Part shown: in pieces, positions 24,475 to 32,248 of the stretch
Numbering within the stretch: position 1 is the first letter of the stretch
How the letters are laid out: the number at the start of each line of letters is the position of its first letter
Virus record (IMG/VR): IMGVR_UViG_3300042892_000963
Location: 1-57,591 of that record
Direction: 5' to 3' (one strand)
Source: a virus
DNA: 57,591 nucleotides
Translations under genes and position numbers: made by a program
Notes under the pieces: generated by a model
Told to the model about the DNA's origin: nothing
The model's database searches: none
Seen by the model: only the letters and a program-made list of their open reading frames with translations

Positions 24475-25050
24475 ATGAGCATACAAACAATTAATATCGG
24501 AAATGTAGTAAACGACGGCCTAGGCGATGATCTACGCACCGCGTTCCAAAAGGTAAATGCTAATTTTAGTGATCTCAGCACTCAGCTAACGATCACTGCC
24601 ACTAACGTCGGCGCAACAGGTGTGGGTGTTTTCAAAGAAAAAGTAGGCGCTGATTTAAAATTTAAAAAATTAGTGTCTGGCACAAAGATGCTGTTAAATG
24701 AAAACACCGACACTATCACTGTTAACAACACTGCTCCAGATGCTTTTATCAGAATAGACACAGATGCCGGGGTCATGCTGGCCAGTACATATCAACAGAT
24801 CACCATGGCAGGAGTAGCTGCTCCGGGGTCAACAACCAGTAGAAAAGACATCGAAGTCACTGCATTTGGATCTACTATAAGTTTTAAAACTATCGTTCCA
24901 GTTACAGACATACTAACTTCCTATGATTTCGGAACTATCACTGGTTCATACACCAATGCCATGCAGGTAGCTCTACAATCTGCAAACATAGACTTTGGCA
25001 CTGTTCTACTGCCTGGACGAATAGATATAGACTGTGGCACAATTGTTTAA
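24475..25050 (+). CDS. Short fibre-associated protein with the shared N-terminal module
   Basis: A 191-residue protein. Residues 1-36 (TINIGNVVNDGLGDDLRTAF then QKVNANF) are the shared module seen at 12419 and 21693. The rest (VGVFKEKVGADLKFKKLVSG, TITVNNT) resembles the second module of the giant fibre (residues about 70-110), followed by a beta-rich C-terminus. It may act as an adaptor or decoration on the same attachment site. Confidence 0.75.
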   Translation: MSIQTINIGNVVNDGLGDDLRTAFQKVNANFSDLSTQLTITATNVGATGVGVFKEKVGADLKFKKLVSGTKMLLNENTDTITVNNTAPDAFIRIDTDAGVMLASTYQQITMAGVAAPGSTTSRKDIEVTAFGSTISFKTIVPVTDILTSYDFGTITGSYTNAMQVALQSANIDFGTVLLPGRIDIDCGTIV

Positions 25051-25061
25051 GGATTGATCGC

Positions 25062-27539
25062 ATGATAACGTGGATCACCCCCGCAGGCAGCTTAGGTTTA
25101 CTTACAGAACGAATATCCATCGATATATCGCTACAGGCCACAACCAATCTCACAGCCACTATCACTTACAGTGTTATCGCAGGCTCATTGCCTCGAGGAC
25201 TTAAACTGATCAACGGTGCGATCAAAGGTTCGCCTACTGAGGTCAAAGTTTACACAGAAAGTAGATTTGTGATTCGTGCCTCCGATGGTGTGGATCTCGA
25301 AGATCGAACTTTCAACCTCGCAGTAGATGGCAGCGACAGACCTATATGGCTTACCCAAGAAGGATTTCTAAATGTTGGGCCAGCAGAAGCGTATTTTGTT
25401 TTAGATAACGCACAGGTAAACTTTCAACTGCAAGCACGTGACACAGATCTCATAGCCGGTGATGTCTTAGAATTTTATCTCATGCCCAATGGCGGGCTAC
25501 TGCCTCCAGGGCTTAGCCTCAGCAAGAGTGGGGTGATATCTGGCTTCACTGATCCTATTTTTGCTGTGGAATACAGTTTAGAAACTTCAGGAGGATATGA
25601 TACTGCTCCGTTAGACGTATTCCCCATAGACTTTGTAGAAGCTCGCAGTAATGGTTACGACACATTTGTGTTTGATAGTTTTACATTTGATTATAACGAA
25701 CCCAGTAGAACTCCAAGGCGACTTAGCAGGATCTACAATTTCATAGTGGCTGTCACTGATGGAGTGTATACAGAAACCAGACTGTTTAAGATATATGTGG
25801 TTACTGAAGAATTCTTGCAGGCAGACAACTCAATCGTACAGGTCGACACCAACATATTCCAAGCAGATTCTAGCAGCGCCCGTGTACCAATTTGGATCAC
25901 TGGCAGCGAGCTAGGCCGCTTCCGTGCCAACAACTATGTGACTATATTCCTAGATGTGTACGATCCACCGACTCTAAGCGGTACTATTACATATTTTTTA
26001 CTGCCTACTAATCCAGATGGTTCACAGAGCGCACTGCCTCCGGGCATGGCGTTGGATACATCTACAGGTGATATTGCTGGATCTGTGCCGTACCAAGCAA
26101 GAATTTCAAGAGATTATAAATTCACAATACGTGCAGTTAATTACCCAGCAGCACTGGCCTATATATCATATGTGTACAAAGGCTCATGGAATAACTTTAC
26201 CAATTATAAAATCAATGATGCTATAGAATTCTTAGGCATTACATACATCTGTGTGCAGGCACATCTCAACAGACTGCCCACAGATGAAACCTATTGGCGA
26301 GCAGGTACATCAAAAACAGAAAAAACATTCACTGTTACTGTAATTGGTGAAATCGAAAGTGCAGTTGAATGGATCACAGACAGTGACCTGGGCACTATCA
26401 AACCCAACACTGCCAGTGAAAAATACATTCAAGCAACCAGTCTGTTGTATGGCGGAAGAATAGCTTATGAATTTGTATCAGGTACACTACCGCCGGGCTT
26501 GACATTTTTGCCTACTGGAATACTTCAAGGCAAGGTCAAACAGTTTGCAGACGATGCTGGCCCCGGCCTAACTAGATTTTTTGAACGATCAGATAGCCTT
26601 GCACCTGCAGAAGACAGTTCCACATTGAGTAGAGATTTTTCTGCAATATTTGACGGTGCTGCTACTACTTTTGATCTTAAATTCACATTCACTATACGAG
26701 CAAGAGACAGTGTGAATTTTGTCACTGTTAATCGCACGTTCAATCTTGCAGTGCGTGTTGAGAACAATCAAACTTTTGCCAACCTCTATGTCAGAGCCTT
26801 CCAATCTAAATCTAAAAGATTAGCATGGTATAATTTTATTACCGATGCGACTATCTTTAAACCTGCTGATCTGTATCGGTATGGTGACTCAAATTTCGGA
26901 GTACAAACAGATCTCCGAGTGTTAATATACGCAGGTATAGAAAGTGTCGCTGCTGTGAAATATGTACAGGCTATGAGCCGTAATCATTATCACAAGCGTT
27001 TAAAATTTGGCAATGTTAAAGTAAGTGAAGCCAAAGATCCTGTAACCCAGGAAGTGGTGTACGAAATTGTGTACATTGATGTCATTGATGATTTAGAAAA
27101 AGATGGTCGCAGCATCAGCCAAACTGTGAATTTGCCCAATAATATCAACAGCAAGGTATTGATCAGCTATGACAGTATCAGAGTAGACAGTGATATTCCA
27201 TTTGTCAGCGACAGTGATCATCAAAGAGTATTCCCTAATTCAATCAAGAACATGCGTAAGCAGATACAAGCAGTAGGAGATCGTGATCGAGAGTTTCTAC
27301 CGCTATGGATGCGCAGCACTCAGACAGAAGCAGCTTTTGAAACCGGATACACAAAGGCGTTGCCGTTGTGCTATTGTATTCCAGGTGCTGCTAAAAATAT
27401 TGCTGCGAGAATTAAAGCCAGCGGATTTGACTTCAAAACCATTGACTTTTTAGCAGATCGTTATATAATAGATATTATAGACGGAGAAATAGAGGATAAA
27501 TACCTTGCATTTCCGCAACGTGGAGAAAAACTACCGTGA
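25062..27539 (+). CDS. Virion protein with repeated putative Ig (He_PIG-like) domains
   Basis: An 825-residue protein. At least four Ig-like repeats are seen, each with the L-P-P/R-G-L...G-x-I-x-G signature of He_PIG/cadherin-like domains: SLPRGLKLINGAIKGSP, LLPPGLSLSKSGVISGF, ALPPGMALDTSTGDIAGS and TLPPGLTFLPTGILQG. The C-terminal ~250 residues are different, with no Ig repeat (LRVLIYAGIES..., FLPLWMRSTQTEAAFETG). They are possibly the portion that docks to the virion. AAGGATT is the ribosome site. Likely a surface-exposed fibre or baseplate-linked adhesin. Confidence 0.8.
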   Translation: MITWITPAGSLGLLTERISIDISLQATTNLTATITYSVIAGSLPRGLKLINGAIKGSPTEVKVYTESRFVIRASDGVDLEDRTFNLAVDGSDRPIWLTQEGFLNVGPAEAYFVLDNAQVNFQLQARDTDLIAGDVLEFYLMPNGGLLPPGLSLSKSGVISGFTDPIFAVEYSLETSGGYDTAPLDVFPIDFVEARSNGYDTFVFDSFTFDYNEPSRTPRRLSRIYNFIVAVTDGVYTETRLFKIYVVTEEFLQADNSIVQVDTNIFQADSSSARVPIWITGSELGRFRANNYVTIFLDVYDPPTLSGTITYFLLPTNPDGSQSALPPGMALDTSTGDIAGSVPYQARISRDYKFTIRAVNYPAALAYISYVYKGSWNNFTNYKINDAIEFLGITYICVQAHLNRLPTDETYWRAGTSKTEKTFTVTVIGEIESAVEWITDSDLGTIKPNTASEKYIQATSLLYGGRIAYEFVSGTLPPGLTFLPTGILQGKVKQFADDAGPGLTRFFERSDSLAPAEDSSTLSRDFSAIFDGAATTFDLKFTFTIRARDSVNFVTVNRTFNLAVRVENNQTFANLYVRAFQSKSKRLAWYNFITDATIFKPADLYRYGDSNFGVQTDLRVLIYAGIESVAAVKYVQAMSRNHYHKRLKFGNVKVSEAKDPVTQEVVYEIVYIDVIDDLEKDGRSISQTVNLPNNINSKVLISYDSIRVDSDIPFVSDSDHQRVFPNSIKNMRKQIQAVGDRDREFLPLWMRSTQTEAAFETGYTKALPLCYCIPGAAKNIAARIKASGFDFKTIDFLADRYIIDIIDGEIEDKYLAFPQRGEKLP

Positions 27540-28117
27540 CAAGCCTTATTAATTTTGCAGCAATAAACGAAAACTTTCCTGTAGCAGGACAGGACAACGA
27601 CACACAGGTGTTTAGAGATAACTTCGGTACTATCAAAGATAACTTTGAAACTGCCAAAACTGAAATCACTGACCTGCAGGACAACGCAGCCCGCACAGAT
27701 GAAGACAATGATTTCTTATATAATGTAGTAGGGTCTCTTACTTTACAAGATGCTTATCTACGTAAAAAAGATTACGGGTCTGCTATTGTTGCAGGCACTC
27801 AGGATATCAGCTTCAAACAGGCTATGTATCATGTAGTGAAGGTCGGAGCAAACACCAGTTTGTCATTCACAGAATTTCCTACCGGAGCGGTAGATCTTAC
27901 AGGCCTTGGACAGATTGGCAAAGCCACACTAGAACTGTACGGAGATGGGTCTGCTAGAACCATAACATTCACAACCACAGGCGGTACCGTGATTAAAAAG
28001 TCTCCAGGATTCCCAGGGTCAGTAACAGTTACATCTGATACAAACCCAGTGATCATCGAAGTTTGGCAACACAGTGCTACTGTAATTTGGATGAATTATT
28101 TAGGATTATACAGCTAA
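27536..28117 (+). CDS. Virion protein, fibre-locus end
   Basis: A 193-residue protein starting at GTG inside the previous stop (GTGA). The N-terminal NFAAINENFPVAGQDNDTQV and FRDNFGTIKDNFETAK carry F-x-x-N-F repeats like the shared fibre module. The C-terminal ~110 residues are a beta-rich domain (QDISFKQAMYHVVKVGANTS) typical of small phage fibre tips. It closes the adhesin locus. Confidence 0.7.
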   Translation: MTSLINFAAINENFPVAGQDNDTQVFRDNFGTIKDNFETAKTEITDLQDNAARTDEDNDFLYNVVGSLTLQDAYLRKKDYGSAIVAGTQDISFKQAMYHVVKVGANTSLSFTEFPTGAVDLTGLGQIGKATLELYGDGSARTITFTTTGGTVIKKSPGFPGSVTVTSDTNPVIIEVWQHSATVIWMNYLGLYS

Positions 28118-28347
28118 TGTTCCATCCCCTGAGCGGCGATCTGTCAGAGTATAAAGATCAAGATATTGAAAATCGCCTCATCGAATTGAATAAGAAATAT
28201 TATGCTGCCGCAAGAATGGGCAGTAGAGATCTCTTGACACAGCTATCTACTTTTGTTACAATATATAGAGAAGAACTCGCAAAGAGACATGCTCAAAAAT
28301 TGAAACAGGCAGATGGTGATTTAGGTCAATTGATTAATGTGGACTAA
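28117..28347 (+). CDS. Small conserved hypothetical protein
   Basis: A 76-residue, charged, helical protein (LIELNKKYYAAARMGSRDLL). It starts at a TAATG junction with the previous gene; an in-frame upstream ATG at 28063 would overlap the fibre gene by 55 nt and is less likely. Small proteins of this type follow fibre genes in T4-like cyanophages. Unknown function. Confidence 0.7.
   Translation: MFHPLSGDLSEYKDQDIENRLIELNKKYYAAARMGSRDLLTQLSTFVTIYREELAKRHAQKLKQADGDLGQLINVD
28234..28262 (+). promoter_or_regulatory. Candidate intragenic sigma-70 promoter
   Basis: TTGACA (28234-28239), 17-nt spacer, TACAAT (28257-28262) lies inside the small gene above. It could drive the downstream block (DnaE-like fragment, GroES, MazG) separately from the late fibre genes. 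Confidence 0.5.
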
Positions 28348-28798
28348 TACAACTCAACAACTTATCCAAGGTGTAATGCAGCATGGTCCAGACATACTGG
28401 AACATTGTCAGACCTCTGATGATCTTTCACAGTATGTGAACAGATTGCATCAAGAGCATTTAAACTATCCAATTCCTCCCAATGGCGTAGACTGCACTGA
28501 ATGGTTCATTCCCAAAGAATATCAATGCATGGACATAGAAGAATTTTTAGTAAGTCAGTGTCCAAAACAGAATTATGATAGATTAATACAAGAACTTGAT
28601 CTATATAGGAAACACGATCTGCTGCCTGTACTGAGAGCAATGAAATATATGGTAGATACATTAAGAAACAACCGGATAGTATGGGGAGTAGGTAGAGGCA
28701 GTTCTGTAGCCAGTTATGTGCTATTCATAATTGGCGTACATAAAATAGACAGTGTTAAATACAAGCTACCGATTAACGAATTCTTTAAAGGAGAATAA
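28337..28798 (+). CDS. DNA polymerase III alpha-subunit-like fragment (GRGS motif)
   Basis: A 153-residue protein. The C-terminal WGVGRGSSVASYVLFIIGVH matches the G-x-GRGS-x-x-S-L/Y motif of bacterial replicative C-family polymerases (DnaE/PolC). It is followed by an I-D...Y-x-L-P...F-F segment aligning to D-P-x-x-Y-x-L-x-F-x-R-F-L-N. The polymerase active-site aspartates, PHP domain and beta-binding region are absent, so it cannot be a polymerase by itself. It starts 11 nt before the previous stop. It could be a decoy or partner-binding remnant that acts on host replication; inference. Confidence 0.7.
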   Translation: MWTNTTQQLIQGVMQHGPDILEHCQTSDDLSQYVNRLHQEHLNYPIPPNGVDCTEWFIPKEYQCMDIEEFLVSQCPKQNYDRLIQELDLYRKHDLLPVLRAMKYMVDTLRNNRIVWGVGRGSSVASYVLFIIGVHKIDSVKYKLPINEFFKGE

Positions 28799-28799
28799 A

Positions 28800-29030
28800 A
28801 TGGGAAGAACTTATACCTCTATGAGAGGCAAAGAAATTGACATGGAAAAGATGAGCTTGAGATTTGAAAAAACTCCAGCTGTAGGTAATATGAAAGTCAA
28901 CGCTCGCGGTGACGAAATCGGCGAGGGCGGCAGAGTAGTACGCACACGCGAACAAGTGTTAGCAGATTACTATGCACAGAATCCCAATGCCTTACATGAA
29001 GAAGTAGCTGCTCGCAGCAACAAGAAATAA
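28800..29030 (+). CDS. Small conserved hypothetical protein
   Basis: A 76-residue charged protein (GRTYTSMRGKEIDMEKMSLR, AVGNMKVNARGDEIGEGG). AAAGGAGAATAAA gives a strong ribosome site for ATG at 28800, so an upstream in-frame start at 28752 is rejected. Similar short proteins next to phage structural genes are common in T4-like marine phages; function unknown. Confidence 0.75.
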   Translation: MGRTYTSMRGKEIDMEKMSLRFEKTPAVGNMKVNARGDEIGEGGRVVRTREQVLADYYAQNPNALHEEVAARSNKK

Positions 29031-29037
29031 GGTAACT

Positions 29038-29457
29038 ATGTTTAATTTCGAAGCACGACACATGAAAGTTCGTCCTTTGTCAAAGGACCTTCTTGTCATT
29101 GGAATGGACATGGGCGAAATGAAAACCGCGGGTGGCATTGTTATCCAAAGCGATGACGGTAAGGCACACGGTGTTAAACCTCGATGGGCACAGGTCTATA
29201 AGGTTGGAACTGAATGCGAGATCAATGTTAAACCGGGTCAGTGGATTTTAATTGAACACGGTCGCTGGACTCGTAAGATCAAAATCAACGACGGTGACGG
29301 CGAGAAAGAATTTCAAAAAGTTGAAATAAAGGCTGTTATAGCAATTGCCGACGAAAGACCTAATGACTTCTATATTGGGCAAGAGTTTTCAAACGGATCA
29401 AGTATGAATATTAATCCTGAAGACTTTATGCCGGGTAACATGTCTAAGATCAGCTAA
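29038..29457 (+). CDS. GroES-like co-chaperonin (gp31 analogue)
   Basis: A 139-residue protein of the GroES fold. VRPLSKDLLVIG at the start, the mobile-loop-like MGEMKTAGGIVIQSDDGK, AQVYKVGTE and VKPGQWILIEHG follow the GroES order, with an IVI hydrophobic tripeptide that would contact GroEL. T4 gp31 replaces host GroES to fold the major capsid protein. A C-terminal extension of about 40 residues is not in GroES. In-frame ATG at 29062 is an alternative start. Confidence 0.8.
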   Translation: MFNFEARHMKVRPLSKDLLVIGMDMGEMKTAGGIVIQSDDGKAHGVKPRWAQVYKVGTECEINVKPGQWILIEHGRWTRKIKINDGDGEKEFQKVEIKAVIAIADERPNDFYIGQEFSNGSSMNINPEDFMPGNMSKIS

Positions 29458-29696
29458 TGGGTTTTAAGAAAAACTGGGAAGTGGGTGATATCACTTCCCA
29501 GGTACACAGTCTTGCCAGAGAAATCTCTAGTCCGTACAACGACGGTTTCACACAATGGAATTGCAAGCAAGACCTCTATCAGATCAAACAACTTGTAGAT
29601 CAAGCACTGTCTAAGTCTCCACATTTCGGAGAATTGGAACAGCAGTGGTTGACAGAACAAGAAAAAAAGCACATAATTAAGATACTAAAATCTTAA
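29457..29696 (+). CDS. Small hypothetical protein
   Basis: A 79-residue protein starting at a TAATG overlap with the GroES-like gene. The N-terminus GFKKNWEVGDITSQVHSLAR and C-terminus EKKHIIKIL are helical. No family recognised. Coupled translation is the main support. Confidence 0.65.
   Translation: MGFKKNWEVGDITSQVHSLAREISSPYNDGFTQWNCKQDLYQIKQLVDQALSKSPHFGELEQQWLTEQEKKHIIKILKS
29649..29677 (+). promoter_or_regulatory. Candidate sigma-70 promoter for the mazG operon
   Basis: TTGACA (29649-29654), 17-nt spacer, CATAAT (29672-29677). Predicted start near 29684, leading to the AAGAGG ribosome site and ATG at 29706. It lies in the end of the previous gene. Confidence 0.55.
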
Positions 29697-29705
29697 GAGG
29701 TGTGT

Positions 29706-30077
29706 ATGACTAATCCGTTTCGGGATCAAGAAAAATTTATGCGGGCCTGCGATCAAGCAGTAGACTCCGCAAACACAGATCAATTCAACATGTATCTTGG
29801 ATTGATTGAAGAAGAAGCCGAAGAACTCAATCAAGCTATCATCAACAAGGATCGTGTAGAAATTCTAGATGCGCTCGTTGACATGCTGGTTGTGACCATA
29901 GGTGCTATTCACTCAGCCGGATTTGATGCTGAAGGTGCATGGAAAGAAGTTATGAATACAAACTTTGCCAAGATTGATAAAAAGACCGGTAAAGTAATCA
30001 AACGTGAAGATGGCAAAGTGCTCAAGCCTGACGGGTGGACTCCGCCTAATTTAAAACCGTTTTTGAGTAGAAAATGA
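29706..30077 (+). CDS. mazG: MazG-like nucleotide pyrophosphohydrolase
   Basis: A 123-residue alpha-helical NTP-PPase. The metal-binding helix LIEEEAEELNQAI carries the E-x-x-E-E motif, and LDALVDMLVV provides the second metal Asp. MazG enzymes hydrolyse NTPs to NMPs, and in cyanophages are linked to (p)ppGpp or nucleotide-pool control. The ATG at 29706 with AAGAGG is preferred over GTG at 29700. Its stop overlaps the next ATG. Confidence 0.8.
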   Translation: MTNPFRDQEKFMRACDQAVDSANTDQFNMYLGLIEEEAEELNQAIINKDRVEILDALVDMLVVTIGAIHSAGFDAEGAWKEVMNTNFAKIDKKTGKVIKREDGKVLKPDGWTPPNLKPFLSRK

Positions 30078-30520
30078 AAACCGGATTTACCTGCTCAACG
30101 TTTGACCTGTTTCACGCAGGTCACATTATGATGCTCAAAGAAGCAAAAACACAATGCGATCATTTGATTGTAGGGTTACAAACTGATCCTACTATTGATC
30201 GGCCCGGTATTAAAAACAAACCAGTTCAAAGTGTGTTTGAACGCTACGAACAACTCAAGGCCTGTAAGTACATTGACGAAATCCTTGTCTATGAAACAGA
30301 AGACGACCTTGTAAACATCTTGCTTTCTTATCCTATTAATGTTAGAATACTAGGACAGGAATATGAAAACGAAGATTTCACAGGACGACGGGAATGTGTA
30401 GATCGCAGAATTGAATTTTATTTCAATAAACGTGAACATAACTTTTCAACCAGCGAACTACGACAACGTGTAATTGCTGCCGAAATTAATAAAGGACTAA
30501 CTAATGGAAGTTCAACCTAA
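30074..30520 (+). CDS. Cytidylyltransferase-like (TagD/HldE-type) protein
   Basis: A 148-residue nucleotidylyltransferase. TCSTFDLFHAGHIMMLKEAK has the H-x-G-H active-site motif. RYEQLKACKYIDEIL and the C-terminal FSTSELRQRV (comparable to the R-T-x-G-I-S-T-S loop) fit glycerol-3-phosphate cytidylyltransferase or the ADP-heptose enzyme HldE C-terminal domain. It might activate an alcohol phosphate or sugar for glycan modification. Exact substrate unclear. Confidence 0.75.
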   Translation: MKTGFTCSTFDLFHAGHIMMLKEAKTQCDHLIVGLQTDPTIDRPGIKNKPVQSVFERYEQLKACKYIDEILVYETEDDLVNILLSYPINVRILGQEYENEDFTGRRECVDRRIEFYFNKREHNFSTSELRQRVIAAEINKGLTNGSST

Positions 30521-30671
30521 AGATACAAGCAAGGGACATTTTTATGTCAGCATTGTAAAGAGTGCTGTTCGCATTGTAGCGGGTGGCTGTTTGATCACAG
30601 GCAATTTGCTGATGGCAGGTGTTTGTTTTATAATGGCAGAAGTATTAGGCATCATTGAGGAGCTGGTATGA
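30504..30671 (+). CDS. Small membrane protein
   Basis: A 55-residue frame from ATG 30504. A polar N-terminus (MEVQPKDTSKGHFYV) is followed by a hydrophobic stretch (residues about 22-49, rich in Gly/Ile/Leu/Ala, e.g. CLITGNLLMAGVCFIM). Its stop overlaps the ATG of the next gene (ATGA), which supports its being real. Unknown function. Confidence 0.65.
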   Translation: MEVQPKDTSKGHFYVSIVKSAVRIVAGGCLITGNLLMAGVCFIMAEVLGIIEELV

Positions 30672-30859
30672 GGAATATTGCATTAGTCGATGCGGTAATC
30701 GCATTGCACGACATCGCACGAACTGTTGCTGAAGAAGTCGGACAGGGACAACTGCACGACGACATACGTAAGTGTGCTGATCGGTTACATGAGTTCTCGC
30801 TTATCGACAGTAAAAATAGTACAATAACACAAGACATTATCACAAAGGCAAAAGAATGA
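30668..30859 (+). CDS. Small hypothetical protein
   Basis: A 63-residue helical protein (ALVDAVIALHDIARTVAEEV, then CADRLHEFSLIDS). ATGA junctions at both ends tie it to the previous small membrane protein and to gp44. Function unknown. Confidence 0.7.
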   Translation: MRNIALVDAVIALHDIARTVAEEVGQGQLHDDIRKCADRLHEFSLIDSKNSTITQDIITKAKE

Positions 30860-31779
30860 AAGAACTATGGGTTGAGAAGTACCGTCCTAAAAAGATGGAA
30901 GGGTATGTATGGCGCGATTCTGCGCAACGGAAACAGGTCGAAACATGGATTAAAGAAAAAAGTATTCCGCATCTGCTGTTGAGTGGTCCGCCAGGTATTG
31001 GTAAAACCACTATGGCTAAAATTTTAGTTAACGAAATTGAAATTGAAGATGCTGATGTACTAGAAGTAAACGCCAGTCGAGAAACAGGTATTGATTTCAT
31101 CCGTAACAAGATAGTTCCATTTATCAGCAGTATTGCTTGGGGTTCATTCAAGGTAGTACTGTTAGATGAAGCAGATCGTCTGAGTCCGCAGGCACAGGAT
31201 TCTTTGAAAGGTATCATAGAAGAATATTCAAACTACGCTAGATTTGTTCTAACCTGTAATAACCCTAATATGATTGTGCCCGCTCTGCACAGTCGCTGCC
31301 AGCAATGGCATTTCTCAAAACTTGATCAAACAGAGTTTACCGCTAGAGCAGCTACAGTGTTAGTTGAAGAAAACATTGAATTTGATTTAGAGACATTAGA
31401 TATGTATGTGTCGACTACATATCCGGATCTGCGTAAATGTTTGAATCTACTGCAACAGAATACCAACGATGCAAAACTACATAGTGCTACTAAGGAAGAT
31501 GCAGGATCTGCGGAGTGGAAATTTGACATGGTAGAGCTGTTCAGAGCAGGCAAAATACAAGAAGCACGTAAGATGCTATGTGGCAAGCTACGTTCAGAAG
31601 AGATGCAAGAAGTGTATGTGTGGCTCTACAACCATTTAGATATCTTTGGCTCAGAAGAAAATCAAGACAAAGCTCTGCATGTCATCAAGCAGGCTCTAGT
31701 AGATCACACATTGATTATTGATCCAGAAATTAATTTAGCATCTACTCTGGTGAAATTATCAAAGATTAATGCCGGATAA
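30856..31779 (+). CDS. 44: DNA polymerase clamp-loader large subunit gp44
   Basis: A 307-residue AAA+ ATPase of the RFC/clamp-loader family. Walker A SGPPGIGKTTMAK (about 42), Walker B KVVLLDEADRLS (about 100), sensor-1 VLTCNN, and the SRC arginine-finger motif in LHSRCQQW (about 145). T4 gp44 forms a 4:1 complex with gp62 and loads clamp gp45, encoded here at 51302. gp62 is not seen in this window, so it must lie elsewhere. ATGA overlap with the previous gene. Confidence 0.9.
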   Translation: MKELWVEKYRPKKMEGYVWRDSAQRKQVETWIKEKSIPHLLLSGPPGIGKTTMAKILVNEIEIEDADVLEVNASRETGIDFIRNKIVPFISSIAWGSFKVVLLDEADRLSPQAQDSLKGIIEEYSNYARFVLTCNNPNMIVPALHSRCQQWHFSKLDQTEFTARAATVLVEENIEFDLETLDMYVSTTYPDLRKCLNLLQQNTNDAKLHSATKEDAGSAEWKFDMVELFRAGKIQEARKMLCGKLRSEEMQEVYVWLYNHLDIFGSEENQDKALHVIKQALVDHTLIIDPEINLASTLVKLSKINAG

Positions 31780-32248
31780 AAAATCTAATCTTGCTAAAGG
31801 CAGAAATAGTTTTGATGCTGAAATAGACGGCACACTGATACCGTTCTTTAATAGGAACGTATCAGAGTATCCCACGGAAGCAGGCGGTGTTAAGTTTGAT
31901 CTAGTTCCTGTTACCAAACAAAAAGATCTAATGATCAATCATGCTAGGATGTATGCCCAGCAAGAATACGATCGTATCATGGAATTAGTCGCTGTGTTGG
32001 AAGGGCAAGCACAGGCTATTAAACGTAGATTAGAAATCACAGACGCTGTTCACGCTGCGGTATATCAGTTTCAACCAGTAATGGGCAACGTCTATTGGTT
32101 GGCGTGGGACAAAAGAAAGCAGCACACATTATTAACTCAGAATGGGCCCAACGATTGGTCCAGCAGTGCTCCGGAAGATTATGAATACCAAGCTCAGGTA
32201 AAGTATATGGGCGACCACACCTGGATGGAAATCATCGATGAATCCTAA
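31769..32248 (+). CDS. DUF2452-like conserved protein
   Basis: A 159-residue protein. The long N-terminal helical region ends with YAQQEYDRIMELVAVLEGQA. The C-terminal half (YQFQPVMGNVYWLAW, LTQNGPNDW and a final GDHTWMEII) follows the F-x-PV-x-G-x-x-Y pattern of DUF2452 proteins, found in bacteria and T4-like phages. Function unknown. Overlaps gp44 by 11 nt. Confidence 0.7.
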   Translation: MPDKKSNLAKGRNSFDAEIDGTLIPFFNRNVSEYPTEAGGVKFDLVPVTKQKDLMINHARMYAQQEYDRIMELVAVLEGQAQAIKRRLEITDAVHAAVYQFQPVMGNVYWLAWDKRKQHTLLTQNGPNDWSSSAPEDYEYQAQVKYMGDHTWMEIIDES

